Of a stretch of DNA of 64,000 bases, positions 47,537-61,346 are shown piece by piece. Below the pieces are notes generated by a model. The model ran no database searches. It was not told the origin of the DNA and saw nothing but the letters and a program-made list of their open reading frames with translations. This DNA is from Nipponacmea schrenckii (Eukaryota > Mollusca > Gastropoda > Lottiidae), in contig JAUJPP010000003.1 in NCBI GenBank assembly GCA_030562195.1, forward strand, positions 41,484,602-41,548,601, in the 5' to 3' direction. The position numbers and the translations under genes are program-made. Numbering within the stretch: the stretch's first letter is position 1; every line of letters starts with the position of its first letter.

Positions 47537-50500
47537 TATCAGTTGAATATCACATATCTCTATCAATCATCCAGTACGTACCAGCGTAGTTAAAATCATT
47601 ATCTTTCACTGAATATGAATGTTTTCAGGTTTTCATTGGTATTTATTGGTGTTCATTTATATTAAATATATCATACCTTTTCTTTCACAAAACCATCTTT
47701 TGAATATTCATTCTATTTAGGGATTTAACATCAAACTTTGAAGTTTACATGTTTCATTTATCCGTGTAACACATATCATTGGTCAATTCTCATTAATTTC
47801 AAAATGCTTAGAACGATGAAAAATGCAAAGATCACTCAAAAACCATTTGGTTCTACAACATCCTAGTTCACAACAAATTTCTTTAATAAATAGAAATTTG
47901 CCGATTCTAATATTATGATTAAAAAATAATCGGATAAATTTGATTTATCGACGAATGCCTACTTCACAGCATACAATTATATTCATGTAGAGGCATGTCT
48001 TTTAAATCATTATACTTTTATCTTACTATACTTTTATATCTGTTTACATAATATATACTAAGACGTATTGCAATATTGACAACAACTTCATATATCGTTA
48101 TTGTAAAAATAGATAACCCACTAACCAAGGATCTACTTTCGCAAATCAAACATTGTTATCAACTAGTTGAACTATACAGTATTCAGAGTATAGATTTGTC
48201 ATGGGAGTAAATTATATGTCTATATAGGGTTCAAAATGAAGAAGGATAAACGGGTAATGAAATGGCAAAGGATCAATGATTGTGTTAGTAAGTCTTTTGT
48301 TTATTTAGAACTGTATGCCAATACCCATTCTTATTTAAATCTAAAAATAATAGGCCTATAGATATAGAGCTAAGAACAATTCCTGTTTCGTGAGAAGCCG
48401 TTTGCTGTTAAGACTCCGTGTGCACTTGAGAATATATTTATTAATTATATAAGTATAATAATCTGAAATGGTATTTGCTTTGACAAAAAGTTAAATTATG
48501 ATGTCAAACCTAAGCATTAAACATTTTAACTGGATTTAGTTTCGAAACTTTTTTGTTGAGTTCAAACTTTTACCAAGTTTGAAGTCTATAGTTTTGCACA
48601 AAAAAATCATATATTAGTTCAATACAAAAATTAATTGATAGGCCTTTTTCTTTTATTTTACACTGATGGGCGTTAATTCTTTTGACCCACTTCGATGCTG
48701 AAAAGGAGATCATATCCTCATCCTTGTACAAATAGATTGGGCGTTTTCTTTTTATCAAACCGTGGTCATGTACTACATGTTAATTGTCACAGGATGTCAG
48801 GATTAGCCATACTATATCGGATATCAGGATACAAGATTATATCTAGAAATACTCTATACGCCCGCTCACACATATTACATTTTGAATTATAGGCCTATCA
48901 CTATTGGTTTGTAATCCCCACACAACCAATAAGTAATTAATATCTGTCATACAACTTAACAATGGACAATGATATAAGACTACTTTCGTAATACCGTGGC
49001 CAAATTCCCGGCAATTTGCGACAGTTTTCGTAAAACTGAAACCGTCTCTCTATAAGATTCCGTTGTGGTTTGCAAGCCGATATAATTTAACAAGTAGGCC
49101 TATTGATAATATTGCGAATTGAATTATCGTGGCTTGGAGACTTTGAAGATTTATTCAGCAAATTACTCAAGGATATTATATTGTGACTTCGGCTCATCAA
49201 CATTTTATAATCATTTTGAATCGGTATCTTTCGAAGTTTACTTATTCATTGGCTATGCTTTCAAGCAATTCATGTTTGAATTACCAGAATCACGTGACCA
49301 TGCTGACATTGTTCCTGTACGTAATAGTTGTCATACAGCACCATGATGAGCTATCACTGACGCCCGTTTCATCATTGGCAATTGCGAAGATACATGTTTG
49401 TGGTATATTATAGTATATGGACCTAGTTGTCAGCACATGAATGTATCACTATCCATACTTCGTCAGTTCCTTTTGATTTTACTAAAAAGCAACAAATCTG
49501 TCTCCATGTCCTGCTGCCAAAATGGTGATGAAACCAAGAATGTTGGGGAATTATGATAATGTCAACACTTGATGCGATCATTCGGGCACCAAACAGTTAA
49601 ACACAGTACTTTAGACACGCTATTTAAGGAACAGTTATTTAAAAAAATCTAGTTAAAGAGAATTAGACCCTACTTAAATTAGGCACTTATTCATTTGGGT
49701 ATGAATATTTTAATCATAGGTGAGTTAGACCGATACTGAATACACTCCACAGATTGTCTAATCAACAGTTTATCGTCAACAAATCCCCAGCTTACAAAAC
49801 CCATTCAAACATGACGGCAACATATGCGAGCATCATACCAATGAATTTGATTTGAATGAATTAAATAAACATTTATTATAGGCTATTAATATTTAATATT
49901 TCATTATATAGTATCTGTAGGACCGATTTGAATGCTAGTTTTCTATGTTTGGCTCTAATTTGATAATGTAAGTCAAAAGGGTTTTTTTTCATTAATAGAC
50001 ATATATTGTAGCCTACTGATATATAGGGCCATCCAGTGTTTGATAACTGAATAAAATTATTTTCCTTTTGATATTATACTGGAATCAAAGAAGTATTAAT
50101 AACAGCAAATTGTCTGTTGTCCCAATTTGAGAACACAAAACATAGAGTTTTAATTTATTTTTTTTGTATAAGTACTCAGATTTGGATTTTTAACTTTCTA
50201 TAGACTCTCTATTGTTTTTCTTTACAGAATGTGTCATTTACAATCTAGATTCGAATTTCGTATAAACTGTTAGTAGCCTACAGCCTACGTGTCTATTATA
50301 TGACATCTATAATAACGACAGCCAATTATATAAACACAAACAACACGTCAATATATGTATTAATCTTTCATTGACAATATATAATTGATTTCAATCTTTC
50401 CACAGCTTTATTGCTTTTTCATAATCATGTTTGAAAGTACATAATTTGAAAACTAAACTCTTTCTCGGACTACCATGTCACGTGATAGGAAGGGAAAGAC

Positions 50501-50880
50501 AACTCTAACAACCTTTCTTGATATTAGTTTACGCAGAACTGTAGACTTACTTTACGAAGAAAGATTGGGCGTCTTAAACTATGCTTAAATGAAGTCAATC
50601 GTTTCTTCACAGCCAGTCCACTTTCTTAGGATTTTATCTCACTTCTCTTAACCCGCAAATTTTGATTTTCTTTAGAAAATGTTATCGGACCAAACCAAAT
50701 TACGTAGGGTAGGCTTACGAAGTTAGTGTAGCCCCACTATTACTAAAGACTAAAGTAAAGACACCAACTAGGCTACGTAAGAGGCATAAGTCGAAGGCTA
50801 CATTTGAATATTGGCAATGCTTTCATTTAAGGCAATAATACTAATTAAGTCCTGTACATTTTATTTTAGAGTGTTGAAAG
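47537..50880. other. Gene-free AT-rich region upstream of the MGAT2-like gene
   Basis: No exon series or recognisable domain was found on either strand. The last few hundred bases presumably hold the promoter and 5' UTR of the downstream gene, but no core element can be named with confidence. Confidence 0.4.
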
Positions 50881-50923
50881 TTTTCCTGAATATGCCCTTC
50901 ATAAGATAACGAATTGATGAATA

Positions 50924-52315
50924 ATGGTGAACATAAGAAGAAAACGGGTTTATCGATGTGCTTTGATGGGCATTGTTGTTGTTTGTACATTGACAATAAT
51001 TTTAGAATATAAATCACATACGTTTACAAAACCGATTGATTATGTATTAAGAGGAGAAGGATTCCGATATGACAAAGATATGACAAAAGACAGCTACAAA
51101 CAGCTTCCTTCACCAAAGTTACACCAATTTCCTATTTCGCGTCAAACAAAAGACAGTATAGGCCTACTAATCTGGGATGGAATTAAGTTTAACACGAACG
51201 ATAAAGAGGAATTGAATAAATTTATTCAGACTGCAAACGAACAACAAACGATTAGGAATCATTTTTCTCCTGATCTGTCAGAGTTTGGTATCGTCATTCT
51301 TGTCCAGGTTCATAAGAGACTGGGCGACCTCAAGATTCTTATCGAATCTTTAAAAAGTGTAAAGGGAATTGAAAAGACTTTGGTGATCTTTAGTCACGAT
51401 GTTGTTTTGCCTGATATCAATAAACTTATTCAGGACATTCAATTTTGTCCTGTGATGCAAATATTTTTTCCTTATTCAATTCAGCTTTACGACGGGCGTT
51501 TCCCAGCTGATGCTAAAAACGACTGCCCAAGAGATATATCTATGGAAAAAGCTAAAGAAATAAAGTGCAACAATGCAGACAATCCTGACAAATTCGATCA
51601 TTATAGAGAAGCAAAATTCACTCAGATGAAACATCATTGGCTGTGGAAAATTTATTTTGTGTTTAATGACGTCAAAATATTACAAAATTTTAAAGGTATG
51701 GTGCTACGTTTAGATAATGATTATTATCTTGCTCCTGATATATTACATATAGTTACTTTAATGCGAAAACATAGCATGGAGCATGATGAAAACATGTTCA
51801 TTCTAGGAAATCATGAAATATTTCATGGTGAAAGTTATAGTGATGTTTCTGTTATATCTAATAACTGGTTTACTGGTGTAGGGAGAGGTATGGCCTTTAC
51901 CAGAGAATTGTGGCATCAAGTGGTGGCTTGTATAGATATTTTCTGCACTTTTGATGACTATAATTGGGATTGGAGTTTACATAAAGTCGTCACGGATTGC
52001 ATGAAAAGCCTGAAAGTTATGAAACCAAAAGCTAGTCGGATATTTCATGTGGGACAGTGCAATGGTTTCCACAAACACAGAACTTGCACATCTGAAGAAA
52101 TATTGACTCAAATTACACAGTATTTAGCAAAAAATAAGGAGTTTATGTTCCCCCCTAAACTGATATTTGACAGACGTATTAATAACGAAGTAAGTGATGC
52201 AAGTGGATATGGAGGTTGGGGGGATCCTAGAGATCACCAGTTGTGTAAAGCAATAGTTTCATCTTCAAGTCAAGCTGAACATGTGATAAGTTCAATTAAT
52301 AAAAGCATGAACTGA
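50924..52315 (+). CDS. MGAT2-like alpha-1,6-mannosyl-glycoprotein beta-1,2-N-acetylglucosaminyltransferase
   Basis: A single-exon gene of 463 aa; vertebrate MGAT2 is also intronless and about 447 aa. A type II Golgi anchor is visible: a basic N terminus, then a hydrophobic segment at about residues 11-28. The GT16 catalytic region aligns through VQVHKR (128-132), LVIFSHD (153-159), FCPVMQIFFPYSIQLYDGRF, CPRDI, HYREAKFTQMKHHW (226-239), YYLAPD (267-272), CTFDDYNWDW (341-350), RIFHVGQC (372-379) and GGWGDPRDHQLCK near the C terminus. The reaction adds GlcNAc to the alpha-1,6 mannose arm, starting complex N-glycans. The metal-site triplet is DND (264-266), where MGAT2 normally has EED; the last Asp is kept, as is the metal-ligand His375. 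It may be an active diverged enzyme or a mollusc paralogue. Confidence 0.9.
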   Translation: MVNIRRKRVYRCALMGIVVVCTLTIILEYKSHTFTKPIDYVLRGEGFRYDKDMTKDSYKQLPSPKLHQFPISRQTKDSIGLLIWDGIKFNTNDKEELNKFIQTANEQQTIRNHFSPDLSEFGIVILVQVHKRLGDLKILIESLKSVKGIEKTLVIFSHDVVLPDINKLIQDIQFCPVMQIFFPYSIQLYDGRFPADAKNDCPRDISMEKAKEIKCNNADNPDKFDHYREAKFTQMKHHWLWKIYFVFNDVKILQNFKGMVLRLDNDYYLAPDILHIVTLMRKHSMEHDENMFILGNHEIFHGESYSDVSVISNNWFTGVGRGMAFTRELWHQVVACIDIFCTFDDYNWDWSLHKVVTDCMKSLKVMKPKASRIFHVGQCNGFHKHRTCTSEEILTQITQYLAKNKEFMFPPKLIFDRRINNEVSDASGYGGWGDPRDHQLCKAIVSSSSQAEHVISSINKSMN

Positions 52316-52571
52316 AATGAAACATAGTTTGATGAATTCAAAAGTCTGTTTTATGTATTCTGTTGTTTTATTTTTAAGTTCAGATTTTTTTATATATTCT
52401 ATTTTTACAATATCTCATATAAAAAAGGGACATTGTGTGTATTGTTATCGTTCCAAGTACCGTAATCTATGCTGAAACCTAGGTTTATTCTCAAAGACAT
52501 TTCAGGATGTTAAAAAAGTATTAATACCAAAACAACAATATTTGGATCTTATATCTACGCCTTTCTAACAT

Positions 52572-55500
52572 TTTTTATACGCCCACATGAAATGTGGAGC
52601 GTATATGAGGATCACCCATATCCGTTCGTCGGTCCGTTCGTCCGTTTGTCGGTCCACAATTGCTTGTAAACACCCTAGAAGGCATACTTCTTAACGGATT
52701 TTGACTTCAACTTCGTATGCAGGGGCGTAGCGTGACCATTTTGACTGGGGGGGGGGGGGGGTGTAACGTCTAAGATTTACCGACGAACACGTGTAACGTC
52801 TAAGTTTTACCGACGAACACGTGTTCTTCCGGGGGCAAAAATAACTTACTCGCACTTTTAAGTATATACATTATACACGAACGAAATCCATCGTTATAGC
52901 AAATCCTAAACCTTTCAAAACCATATCAATCAGGGGTGTATCTAGAATATGCCTGAGAGGGGGGACTGAAAGGTGGTTGTTTCCAAGGCAAGTCCTGCAG
53001 GCCAAAGGCCTTCGTATTTGGCCCTTGCAGTGGCGGGGGGTTCGGGGGTCCTTCCCCGGAAAATTTAACATACTAGCAAACCCGGAGAATACATCTGACG
53101 CGATTTTGGAAGTCTTTTCCACAAATTATCAATTTTCTTCGGAAAACCATATGTTTTCTATGTCCTTTTTCGACCTATTCTGCGTTTTACCGACATGGCG
53201 GGGGGTTTCGGGGGTTCTCCTCCGGAAAATTTTGACAAACTAGGAAACCCGGAGAATACATCTGACGCGATTTTGGAAGTCGTTTCCACCGGTCAAAATT
53301 ATCAATTTTCGTCGGACAACCATATGATTTATATAGCCTTTTTCGACCTATTCTGCGTTTTACCGACAAGTTTAGTAAAAATCACTTTTTATGTAGACGA
53401 ACAGTTTTCCGATAACATCATAACTGACACAAGGTTTCCACACTTTCGGTCAGCCAATCGGTTTTACCGAAGGCTCCATTTCCCAACCATGACCGTCTAT
53501 TATCGACCGTTTCCGCGTTTTACCGACAATTTTATTTTAGTAGAAATCACTTTAATGTAGACGAACGGTTTACCGATAACATCTTAACAGATACAAGTTT
53601 TTCACTCTTTCGGTTAACAAATCGGTTTTACCGACGGCTCCATCTATGACCTTCTTCTATCGGCCAATTCCGCGTTTTACCGACAAATCTAAATAACGAA
53701 CAGCTTACCGATAACAAGGGTATCGGTTAACCAATCGGTTTTACCGAAGACTCCAGTCATAACCAACTTATACCGACCGATTCCGGTAGTTTCTGTAAAA
53801 AAAATACTTCTAATGTTGAAAGTTCACTGATAACATCATAATCAACACAAGGTTTTTACTTTTTTAGGTTAATTGGTTTTACCGACGGTCCTACCTTGTC
53901 GTCTTTTATCGACCCATCATAACCAACACAAGGTTTTTACTTTAAAGGTTAATTGGTTTTACCGACCGTCTTGCCGTCTTTTATCGAGCAATCATAACTA
54001 ACACAATATTTTGACTTTTTAGGTTAATTAATCGGGTTTATCGATCGATTCCGCGTTTTACCAACGGTTCCATCCATGACCCCATTTTGACCGACCGATT
54101 CCGCGTTTTACCGACGACTTCAGCACCCCCCACACCCCCCGGTAGCTACGCCCCTGTTCGTTTGAATGTTCTTAATCACCCAAGGATGAACCCTTTTGAA
54201 AATCAGCGAAATCGCAAAATATTTAGTACACTCTGTGCAATTCTTGTAGGATTTTGGTGAAACTTGAGAGTGTGTTATAACTCAAGGATGAACCGTATTG
54301 AAAGTCAGCGAAATCGAAAAATATTGAGTATGATTTATTGCCCTTGTTCTTGAAACGCATTAAATTTTAGATAGTAAACACTCCAAAAAGCACAATTCTT
54401 GATGGGTTTTGATGAAACTTCGTATGAGTATAAGTTATCATCCAAGGATGAACCCTATTAAGAATCAGACTAATCGAAAAATATTTAGTATGAGTTATTG
54501 GCCTTGTTCTTGAAAAAACGTTCTATTTTAGCACGTAACAACACTCTAGAAAGCACAATTCTTGATGGATTTTGATGAAACTTGGGACGAGTATTTGTTA
54601 TCAACCAAGGATGAACCTTATTCAAAATCAGATGAATCGAAAAATATTTAGTATCAATTATTGCCCTTGATTTTGAAAACGCGCTCAATTTTTGGCTCGT
54701 AAACACTGTAGAAGGCGCAATTCTTATCCAATTTTGACGAAACACACTGAAATTGTATGATGTAACCCAAGGATTAGCCCTATTGAAAATTAAGAATATG
54801 AATTATTGCCCATAAATATTTTTTTTTACGTTATTTAACACGTGTTCGATTGTTGGCTCGTATACACTATACAATACACAAGTCTTTACAGATTTTTGAA
54901 AAACTGACTGAAATAGTAATTAATCGCCCGAGGATAAACCGTTATAAAAATATTTAACATGAATTATTGCCCTTGTTCTTGAAAACGCGTTTGTAAACAC
55001 TCTACAAGGAACAACACTTCACTGATTTTGACCAAATATGCTGAAACCAAAGGATGAACCCTATTAAAAATCGAAAAACTGAGTAATTGCATTGTCAGAA
55101 GGTACAATTCTTGACAAATTTTAATGAAACTTAGTAATATTGAACATTTATCGCCCCAGAAAAGAAGTGCATGACTGAAGGTTGAATATTCTGGTGATTG
55201 TTACTGTACTGACAAGTTTTTGTTCAAATTCAATGCTGCCAGTGGGCGTATTTTACCTTGCCTGGGAAGCTATCTTAAACTTTGGAATGTTATCAGCTGA
55301 TTGTTAATGGGTTGGTCACTCATCTTAAATCTTTTCCCCTGGAGAAATTTTTTCTGTCAATCATCAATAATATAATATATAGTAAAAATTCCTTGCAATG
55401 TGACATATATAGACAAAAGATAGCTTGCCAGGCAAGGTAATATACGCCCACTGGCAGCATTTATTTCAAATAAAAACTTTTCAGTAAGGTTAAAATAAGT

Positions 55501-57167
55501 GGAATGAAATATTCAACCTTCCAACCTATTTTTTTCTAGGGTCTCTAGTTCTATTAAAAACTGTCAAGAATTGTACCTAATAACAACTCATTAAATATTT
55601 TTCGGTATTTTTATGCTTTGCAATAGGGTTCACCCTTAATAATATTTTGACATTTTTAATAGGATCTTCGTTGGGTAATATCAAACAATTTCAGCGAGTT
55701 TGTCAAAAATGAACGTGTGTTTACAAGCCAAAAGTTTAAAGCGTTTTTGAAAACAGGCGCAATAACTGACACTAAATATTTTTCGATTTATCTGATTTTC
55801 AATAGGGTTTATCCTTGTGAGAAAACAAATACTAAAGCCAAGTTTCATCAAAATCCATTCAAAATTGTTCTTTCTAGAGTGTTTACGAGTTAAATTGAAC
55901 GCGTTTTCAAAAACAAGGTCAATAACTTGTACTAAATATTTTTCGATTTTCAATAGTGTTCATCCTTGGGAGACAACAAATACTCTAGCCAAGTTACATC
56001 AAAATCCATTAAAAATTGTTCTTTCTAGAGTGTTTAGAAGCTAAAATTGAACGCGTTTTCAAGAACAAGGGCTATAACTGACACTAAATATATTTCTATT
56101 TATTTGATTTATAATAGGGTTCATCCTTGGGTAAAAACAAATACTCAAGCCAAAGTTATTCATTAAGAATAGTTCTTTAGAATGTTTACAAGCTAAAATT
56201 GAATGTGTTTTCAAGAACAAGGGCAGTAACTCATACTAAAAAATTTTTCGATTTCGCTGATTTTCAATAGGGTTCATCCTTGAGTTATAACACACTCTCA
56301 CACCAAGTTTCATCGAAATCCATCAAGAATTGTGCCATGTAGAGTGTTTACGAGACAAAAATCGAACGCGTTTAAAAGAACAAGGGCAATAATTCATATT
56401 AGATATATTTTGATATTTTTAATTTTCAATTAGGCTCATCCCAACAATTTCAGTGAGTTTTGTCAACATTGGTCATGAATTGTACCTTCTAGAGTGTTTA
56501 TTAGGCAAAAAGTTAAACCCGTTTTCAAACACAATGGCCAATAACTGACATTAAATATATTTTGATTTATTTGATTTTCAATAAGGTTCATCCTTGGGTA
56601 CAAACAAATACTCAAGCCAAGTTTTATCAAAATCCATTAAGAATTGTTCTTTCTAGAGTGCTTACAAGCTAAAATTGAACGCGTTTTTCAAAAACAAGGG
56701 CAATAACTGATATTAATTTTTTTTCGATTTTCAATAGGCTTCATCCTTGGGTGATAAATACTCAGGCCAAGTTTCATTAATATCCATTAAAAATTGTTCT
56801 CTCAAGAGTGTTTACAAGCTAAAATTGAACGCGTTTTCAAGAACAAGGGCAATAACTCATACTAAATGTTTTTCGATTTCGCTGATTTTCGATAGGGTTT
56901 ATCCTTGAGTTATAACATACTCTTACACCAAGTTTCATTAAAATCGGTCAAGAATTGCACGTTGTAGAGTGTTTACGAGCCATTCAAGAACAAGCGATTT
57001 CGCTGATTTTCAATAGGGTTCATCCTTGCGTGATCATAAACACTCATATTAAGTTTCATCTAAATCCGTCAAGAATTACACCGTGTAGAGTGTTTACGAG
57101 CAATTGTGGACGGACGGATGTGGGTGACGACAATATACGCCCCCCATTTCATGTGGGCGTATAAAAA
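52572..57167. repeat. Giant palindromic minisatellite element, 4.6 kb
   Basis: The ends are inverted: TTTTTATACGCCCACATGAA on the left, and its complement TTCATGTGGGCGTATAAAAA on the right. Each terminus also forms its own small hairpin (ATACGCCCACAT GAA ATGTGGAGCGTAT on the left). Next come TCCGTC/TCGTCC-type runs and ACAATTGCTTGTAAACAC. The left arm (to about 55140) consists of 100-150 bp units with CAAGGATGAACCCTATT, AATCGAAAAATATTTAGTAT and TTATTGCCCTTGTTCTTGAA. The right arm (about 55550-57120) holds the same units in reverse complement. The centre (55232-55277 against 55420-55470) is a further inverted repeat around AATGCTGCCAGTGGGCGTAT. No protein coding and no certain target duplication. 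A hAT-like element interrupts the left arm. Confidence 0.85.
52720..54156. mobile_element. hAT-like non-autonomous element, 1437 bp, inside the palindrome
   Basis: The element starts CAGGGGCGTAGC and ends GCTACGCCCCTG, a perfect 12 bp inverted repeat. The flanks TTCGTATG (52712-52719) and TTCGTTTG (54157-54164) are an 8 bp target duplication with one mismatch, as expected for hAT. The interior has a poly-G run, a ~180 bp tandem duplication (about 53040-53400) with AATACATCTGACGCGATTTT, and many copies of TTCCGCGTTTTACCGAC. There is no transposase. Because it interrupts the left arm, it inserted after the palindrome formed. Confidence 0.85.
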
Positions 57168-57179
57168 TAAGAAATAAAG

Positions 57180-60100
57180 ATTTTCCTTAAAGGTTAACGT
57201 CAAACCATCTCTCACCGAGCTCTAATCATTTCATTGCTGGAAACAATAAGTAATGAGCTGTAAATCAATTCTATCGAACACACTGCTTTGTTTTCGTAAT
57301 TTTTAAAAATTATGATTTTGTAACGAGTAGTCTTCAGCAACTATAAAAGTTACAACAACATTTTCAATGCCCTAGATATTCATTTTTGGTCTTTTACTAA
57401 ACCGGAAGCGCAAAATTAAAAACTGTACAAAAAAACAGAAAATTGGTCATTGAAGGCGCATTTTTGCTTCAATTTTGCTCGGATTTTCAATTTTAGAATC
57501 TTGCTCGAATATCTAATATGATAGCATTAAAAACAAATTGAATTTTGAAAATTCATAGCACACATTTTTGACCCGAATTTTGCCAATTTTGACCATTTTC
57601 TCGTGTATTTGTCCGATTGATTTAAAATTTATTGAGCTAAAACAGACAACAAAAGAAAACAATTTTGCTCAAACAAAAATTTTGCATCACTTCAGGTTTC
57701 CACAAAATAAAGGTACAAACTTCCGGTTAGCCAACTCATTAAGTATTGTCTGAATGTCACCAAAACTTATATTGATAGGTTTCTATCGATATGACTTAAA
57801 GAATGAAGGACACTTTTAGGGTAGGGATTGTTGATAGTTTGGCAGCAAAAATGATATGACCCACTTTTGTAATAATCAAAATGGGGCCTTAGGGTTAAAC
57901 CTTGGTTGTGATATTTGTATTTCTGGTAACTACAGTCGATTGCGCAATAAAGTATGGGAAGGAATGTTTGAATTTCGATTTTGCTTTTGTGCAATTTCCA
58001 GGTTGAATTTTTTCAGTAATTGTTAAAAGTTTCAAGGCTCATACCTTGTGCCCTTGACCTTTGAAGACATCGAGGCCTTAATACAAGATATACCTCTTGA
58101 TCAAATCTATCCAATGGTATGTTCATTTTTGTTCTCCTATGAATACTTCCGGTTTTATAGCTCTCCGAAACTATTAATAATACACGTTTTGTTATTAATA
58201 TCAACCGTTTGAACCAACGTTGATAAGGGAGGTAATTTGATCTTCGCGAAATACAAAAAAATTAAAGAAATGGTTAATCTATTTAATCAAGTCAACTGAA
58301 AATTTTTCTAATAATTTAAGCATATTGTTAACAAAATACTGCTTATAAAGGTTAGATTCAATAAATGTATTTCATATGTATTTTATAACATCTTTTTATT
58401 TTTACCACTCATAACTTTTACAAAAAACTTTGATATTTGAGGCTCAATGAAGAACAACGTCCGAAGTAATATTACTGATTACATGTTCAGTCAAAATATG
58501 CGGATTGAAGATAAAATACGTCTCGGTGATTTGACTTTGGAACTTTTAATTATCCAAAGGTATAGCAAGTCATATTTGTTCTCCAACATATTACATTTTT
58601 AATAATATTACAAGAATATTGTGAATATTAACAAAATACTAATTTTAAAGGTTATTCAATCCGATGCTTATCTCCGTTTTTTTCGACCATTTGAAAATTG
58701 CGATTTTTAAACAGCTCTGTCAAAAATGATGAAATAGCCTTTTTGTAATGGACTTGATTTTCTCTTTCCAATGATGTATAACACTAGCTATTTTGATCAT
58801 CATTGCGACTTTGTATTTATTTAATTCACATTTACATACCGAATGTTATTTTGTTTTTCACTATGAATTCAAAATGCAACCTCTCACCATTAATATTCGC
58901 ATGCACACTGCCCAGTACCGTCCCTACGGTTCTAGTTATTATATTATTATGAAGACGGGTGGCGCTTTTTGAAATTCGAGAAATGTATTTGGTGAAATAT
59001 AAAGCAACATTTTTTGTTGGCAAGATTTATATTTGAAGAATTATTGTTACCGAAGAAATGTTAAGAGAGTCTTTTGTATTTTATTCAAGCTTTAATAGTG
59101 AAAAAATGTAGATTAATGCTTATCAAAAAACTTACTCGACATTGATTTAAAGAACGAATTTTGATTTTCATGAACAAATGTTGATTTTGTTAAACAAATA
59201 TCAAAAATGACTAACAAATGAAGGAGTATGCATGCTGTTCGGTCTTCCATACGGGTGGACCTGGCTGAATCACTTATCACGAGATTTAATCCAAGTGTAG
59301 GCTTCGATTACTGTTAAATTACCATCTGTGTCGCTCATGTTCTACTTTCTAACTAACATGAGAATCTACTGTCTGCGACCCATAAAAGTTTCGCAAGGCA
59401 TACAGGTATGTAACGGTATTGATTGGCATCAAAAGTTTGCTGGTACAATATCTCTCCTAGGAATACACCGAGGCATATATTGGGCTTACAGAAACTGTAT
59501 AGAATTGCATTTCATGATTAATAGGTATGATATTCAAATTTGACTTTATCACGCTCTAAACTTATCTCGTCATGGTAAAAAAGGAGCTTATTTGTTTTGT
59601 TTTTTTACATGGAATCATCAAATTTATCAAGTCATTTGACCGGGAATTATTTTTTATTATTATTCATAAATTACGTATACATTTGATATTATTGTGGATA
59701 TTAACTTTTTGACGATCATAACAGGTGATCCGAAACTTGTTGACTCTATTCCCAGCTTCTCTGGCGGGAGAGTCAGAAAACTAAGGATATATTTGAATAC
59801 CTCAAATCCACCAAACTTTGATATATTTGTAAAGGTTGATGTTTTTTGTAGTTCAATCATACCCTCATTATCCCCCTACACCATTCATGTCAAGCCTGCA
59901 GTTTCGTCCAATTTGTTTTTTTTAAAGAATTTCAATCGCCCAGTAGCCATCCCAAAAATCCCTATTTTGTGCCTTACTTTTTCTGATTCCCCTTCCCCCA
60001 GCCATATCTGTCAAAACAGCTATCTGAGGCTGAAATGGAGTCAGCATAATTTTGACTATGAGGTACATGTGCGAGGTGTATATTATTTCGGACTAACGCA

Positions 60101-61290
60101 CTAGTTGGATAGTCATTATCATCAAGACAATGGTTTTGACAATGAGCGGTCTGGTTTTTCAAGACTACATATTCAATTTTAAGAGAAAACACAGCGTCCG
60201 AAATGTTTGGTATACTGATAATCATATAGTTGCGTACATTTAAGGAATAAACAAATATTTAAAAAGCGCAAAAAATACCCACATCTGTAAAACACGGCTA
60301 TTTTATTTCATTCCGATTTTCACCAATATGCTTGATATATATTGTGATAACAAAATATTGTGATAAAGGTACAAAGGACCTTTAACATGGGTTTCTTTTA
60401 AAATAAAACTATGTCTTATTGTCAATGAATCCATGAAGAGTTCATGATTATAGCCGAGAAAAAGGAAAAGTTAAAAAAGACGAATTGACTTCTACAAATC
60501 ATATTTCGTTTTGCGTTTAATAAATACATTTCAACAAAATTAATTCAGTAAATGCGTGTAGCTATAGATAAATTGTAGCGACAGTGGATTATTGGTCAAA
60601 CCTCTCTAGTGGCGGTATTTATGGAGCCAGATTTTCAAGGACCTTATTGATCGTCTTTTTTAAAGCGTGTAAGACGTAGAAAAGGTATTACACTTGTCAC
60701 TGTCGTTTGGAATGAATAATTCTTTTACATCATTTCATTTTTTTTCACCTTTTTGATTATTTTGGTAGTTTTGTCTCTTTATGCCTTAATGATTAATGGT
60801 TTGTTGATTTGAAAGCACGTGGCTTTATTTACATGATGAAAAAAATAAGGTGCGTTCACGACAATATAAATGTGAATGCTTTGCTTTTCTTTCACTCATA
60901 CGCAGATGTCGTTTAGATCTATTGTACCTTTCTCTTGATGAAACCTGACAAAATTGTTCTGTGTTTTAAAAAGATATTGACAAGATTGTTCTTAAATTAT
61001 TCTGTGAAAACTTATGATTTTATTCTTCTGCTGGATCAATGTATGGACTTTTTGGAGTGACCAGCCGATTCCTGGCACCTGGTTGATGTTTCTTCTACAT
61101 AATTTTTTTTCAATTGCCTGGCAAGCTATCTTATTTCATGCAGTTTACAAAAATATAATAAGACAAGATATTGGTTTGCTGAATTTAACATTAAATAAAT
61201 GTATAAACTGATTCACAACTCCTATTTTCAACAAGATGACCTTTGAATTACATTAAACTTATTGGTATTAGCCTGATGATTATTAAAATG
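57180..61290. other. Gene-free region upstream of CTP synthase
   Basis: No convincing exon was found. The longest open stretch (59694-60104, + strand) has no recognisable domain and looks like chance. The 5' non-coding exon or exons of CTP synthase must lie here or within the adjacent sequence. Confidence 0.4.
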
Positions 61291-61346
61291 AAAATAATGG
61301 ATTTGTGGTTGTTTGTAGAAAGCTGGCTCATTTTCTAAGGAATACT

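Noticed and set aside
59694..60104. 136-codon open frame on the + strand.
   Set aside because: No recognisable domain or supporting splice signals; the composition looks like AT-rich chance sequence.
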